From the NCBI RefSeq assembly GCF_010729665.1, contig NZ_AP022611.1, forward strand, positions 1 to 64,000: 64,000 bases of DNA, written 5' to 3'. The position numbers and the translations under genes are program-made. Source of the stretch: Mycolicibacterium madagascariense. Lineage in GTDB: Bacteria; Actinomycetota; Actinomycetes; Mycobacteriales; Mycobacteriaceae. Shown piece by piece: positions 63,334 to 64,000 of the stretch (position 1 is the stretch's first letter; each line of letters opens with the position of its first letter). Below the pieces are notes generated by a model. The model had not been told where the DNA came from, made no database searches, and saw nothing but the letters and a program-made list of their open reading frames with translations.

Positions 63334-64000
63334 GTGGCGGCATCGGCAGACTTCGACCTCGTCGTACGCGGGGGCACCGTCTACGACGGCACCGGCGCCA
63401 CGGGCGTAACCGGCGACGTCGCCGTGCGTGACGGCGTCATCGTCGCAGTCGGACGGGTCCCGGGGCGGGGCACGGAGGAGATCGACGCGCGCGGGCGTCT
63501 GGTGACGCCCGGGTTCGTGGACGTCCACACCCACTACGACGGCCAGGTCGTGTGGTCGGACCGTTTGACACCGTCGTCGTGGCACGGCGTGACGACGGCG
63601 GTGATGGGAAACTGCGGTGTCGGTTTTGCTCCGTGCCGCCCGGAGGACAGAGATGCCCTGGTGGCCCTGATGGAGGGCGTCGAGGACATTCCGGCGGCCG
63701 TGATGCACGAAGGGCTGCCCTGGCAGTGGGAGACCTTCGAGGAATATCTGGACGTGGTCGCCGGCACTCCACGGGACATCGACGTGTGTGCCTTGGTGCC
63801 GCACGCCCCGATCCGGGTGTTCGTCATGGGGGAGCGCGCATTACGCCTGGAGCCCGCCACCGCCGCCGACGTCGAGCAGATGCGGTCGATCGTCGCCGAG
63901 GCGGTCCGGGCGGGCGCGTTCGGTGTGTCGACGTCGCGGACGGTCGCGCACAGGAATCGCGCCGGTGATCTGACGCCCACCCTGCTGGCCCGGGAGTCGG
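63334..64000 (+). CDS. Amidohydrolase, N-acyl-D-amino-acid deacylase-like (cut by window end)
   Basis: At least 222 residues from a GTG with CGGAGG upstream; the frame continues past the end of the window. FDLVVRGGTVYDGTGA is the usual N-terminal strand and VTPGFVDVHTHYDGQVVW carries the metal-binding H-x-H. HGVTTAVMGNCGVGFAP is characteristic of the D-aminoacylase branch. In mycobacteria this branch often sits in catabolic clusters, where it may hydrolyse other amides or lactones. Family members are about 550-580 residues, so roughly 40% is visible. Confidence 0.87.
   Translation, partial: MAASADFDLVVRGGTVYDGTGATGVTGDVAVRDGVIVAVGRVPGRGTEEIDARGRLVTPGFVDVHTHYDGQVVWSDRLTPSSWHGVTTAVMGNCGVGFAPCRPEDRDALVALMEGVEDIPAAVMHEGLPWQWETFEEYLDVVAGTPRDIDVCALVPHAPIRVFVMGERALRLEPATAADVEQMRSIVAEAVRAGAFGVSTSRTVAHRNRAGDLTPTLLARES

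Overview
The window reads as high-GC actinobacterial DNA, most probably from a Mycobacterium/Mycolicibacterium. The pointers are a WhiB protein, a DUF4226-type protein, a mycobacterial CAP-like secreted protein, GTG starts, and a dense set of acyl-CoA dehydrogenases, CaiB-type CoA transferases and Baeyer-Villiger monooxygenases. No rRNA, tRNA or CRISPR array was found.

Region 1 (1-22.7 kb) is accessory DNA with plasmid or integrative-element character. It holds a whiB-like gene with small winged-helix genes, a giant N6-methylase/SNF2-helicase gene, a DUF4226 protein, a secreted thermonuclease, a MazF-like toxin/antitoxin pair, an orphan two-gene system with a sigma-region-4-like helix-turn-helix, and a type ISP restriction-modification gene preceded by a regulator. 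Many reading frames here are broken by single-base shifts (about 13 by my count), yet every broken gene can be reassembled by eye. Either this part of the assembly is poorly polished or the element is decaying.

Region 2 (22.75-28 kb) starts with a complete IS21-family element (IstA/IstB) whose inverted ends and 5-bp target duplication are visible. It is followed by lower-GC DNA with a 28-bp tandem repeat, a secreted CAP-like protein and a large orphan helix-turn-helix protein.

Region 3 (28-64 kb) is a catabolic supercluster with intact frames. It includes a zinc alcohol dehydrogenase, an aldehyde dehydrogenase, two Baeyer-Villiger monooxygenases, a cyclase-type hydrolase, alpha/beta and amidohydrolase enzymes, five CoA-transferase genes with eight CaiB domains, an acyl-CoA ligase, three acyl-CoA dehydrogenases, two crotonases, an SDR, a thiolase with its DUF35 partner, and a CaiB-MaoC-CitE module resembling itaconate/C5-dicarboxylate degradation. 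The inferred logic is: alcohol to ketone, ketone to lactone, ring opening to an acid, CoA activation, beta-oxidation or retro-aldol cleavage, and finally splitting of a branched C5 dicarboxyl-CoA. The substrate is not identifiable; an alicyclic terpenoid-like or steroid-like compound fits best.

The most unusual signals are three tandem-fused CoA transferases, each with one active-site Asp domain and one degenerate domain, and recurring AT-rich GTGTTAC/CTATG-type palindromes upstream of the catabolic operons. The only local DNA-binding candidate for that regulon is a small winged-helix protein at 30.2-30.7 kb.
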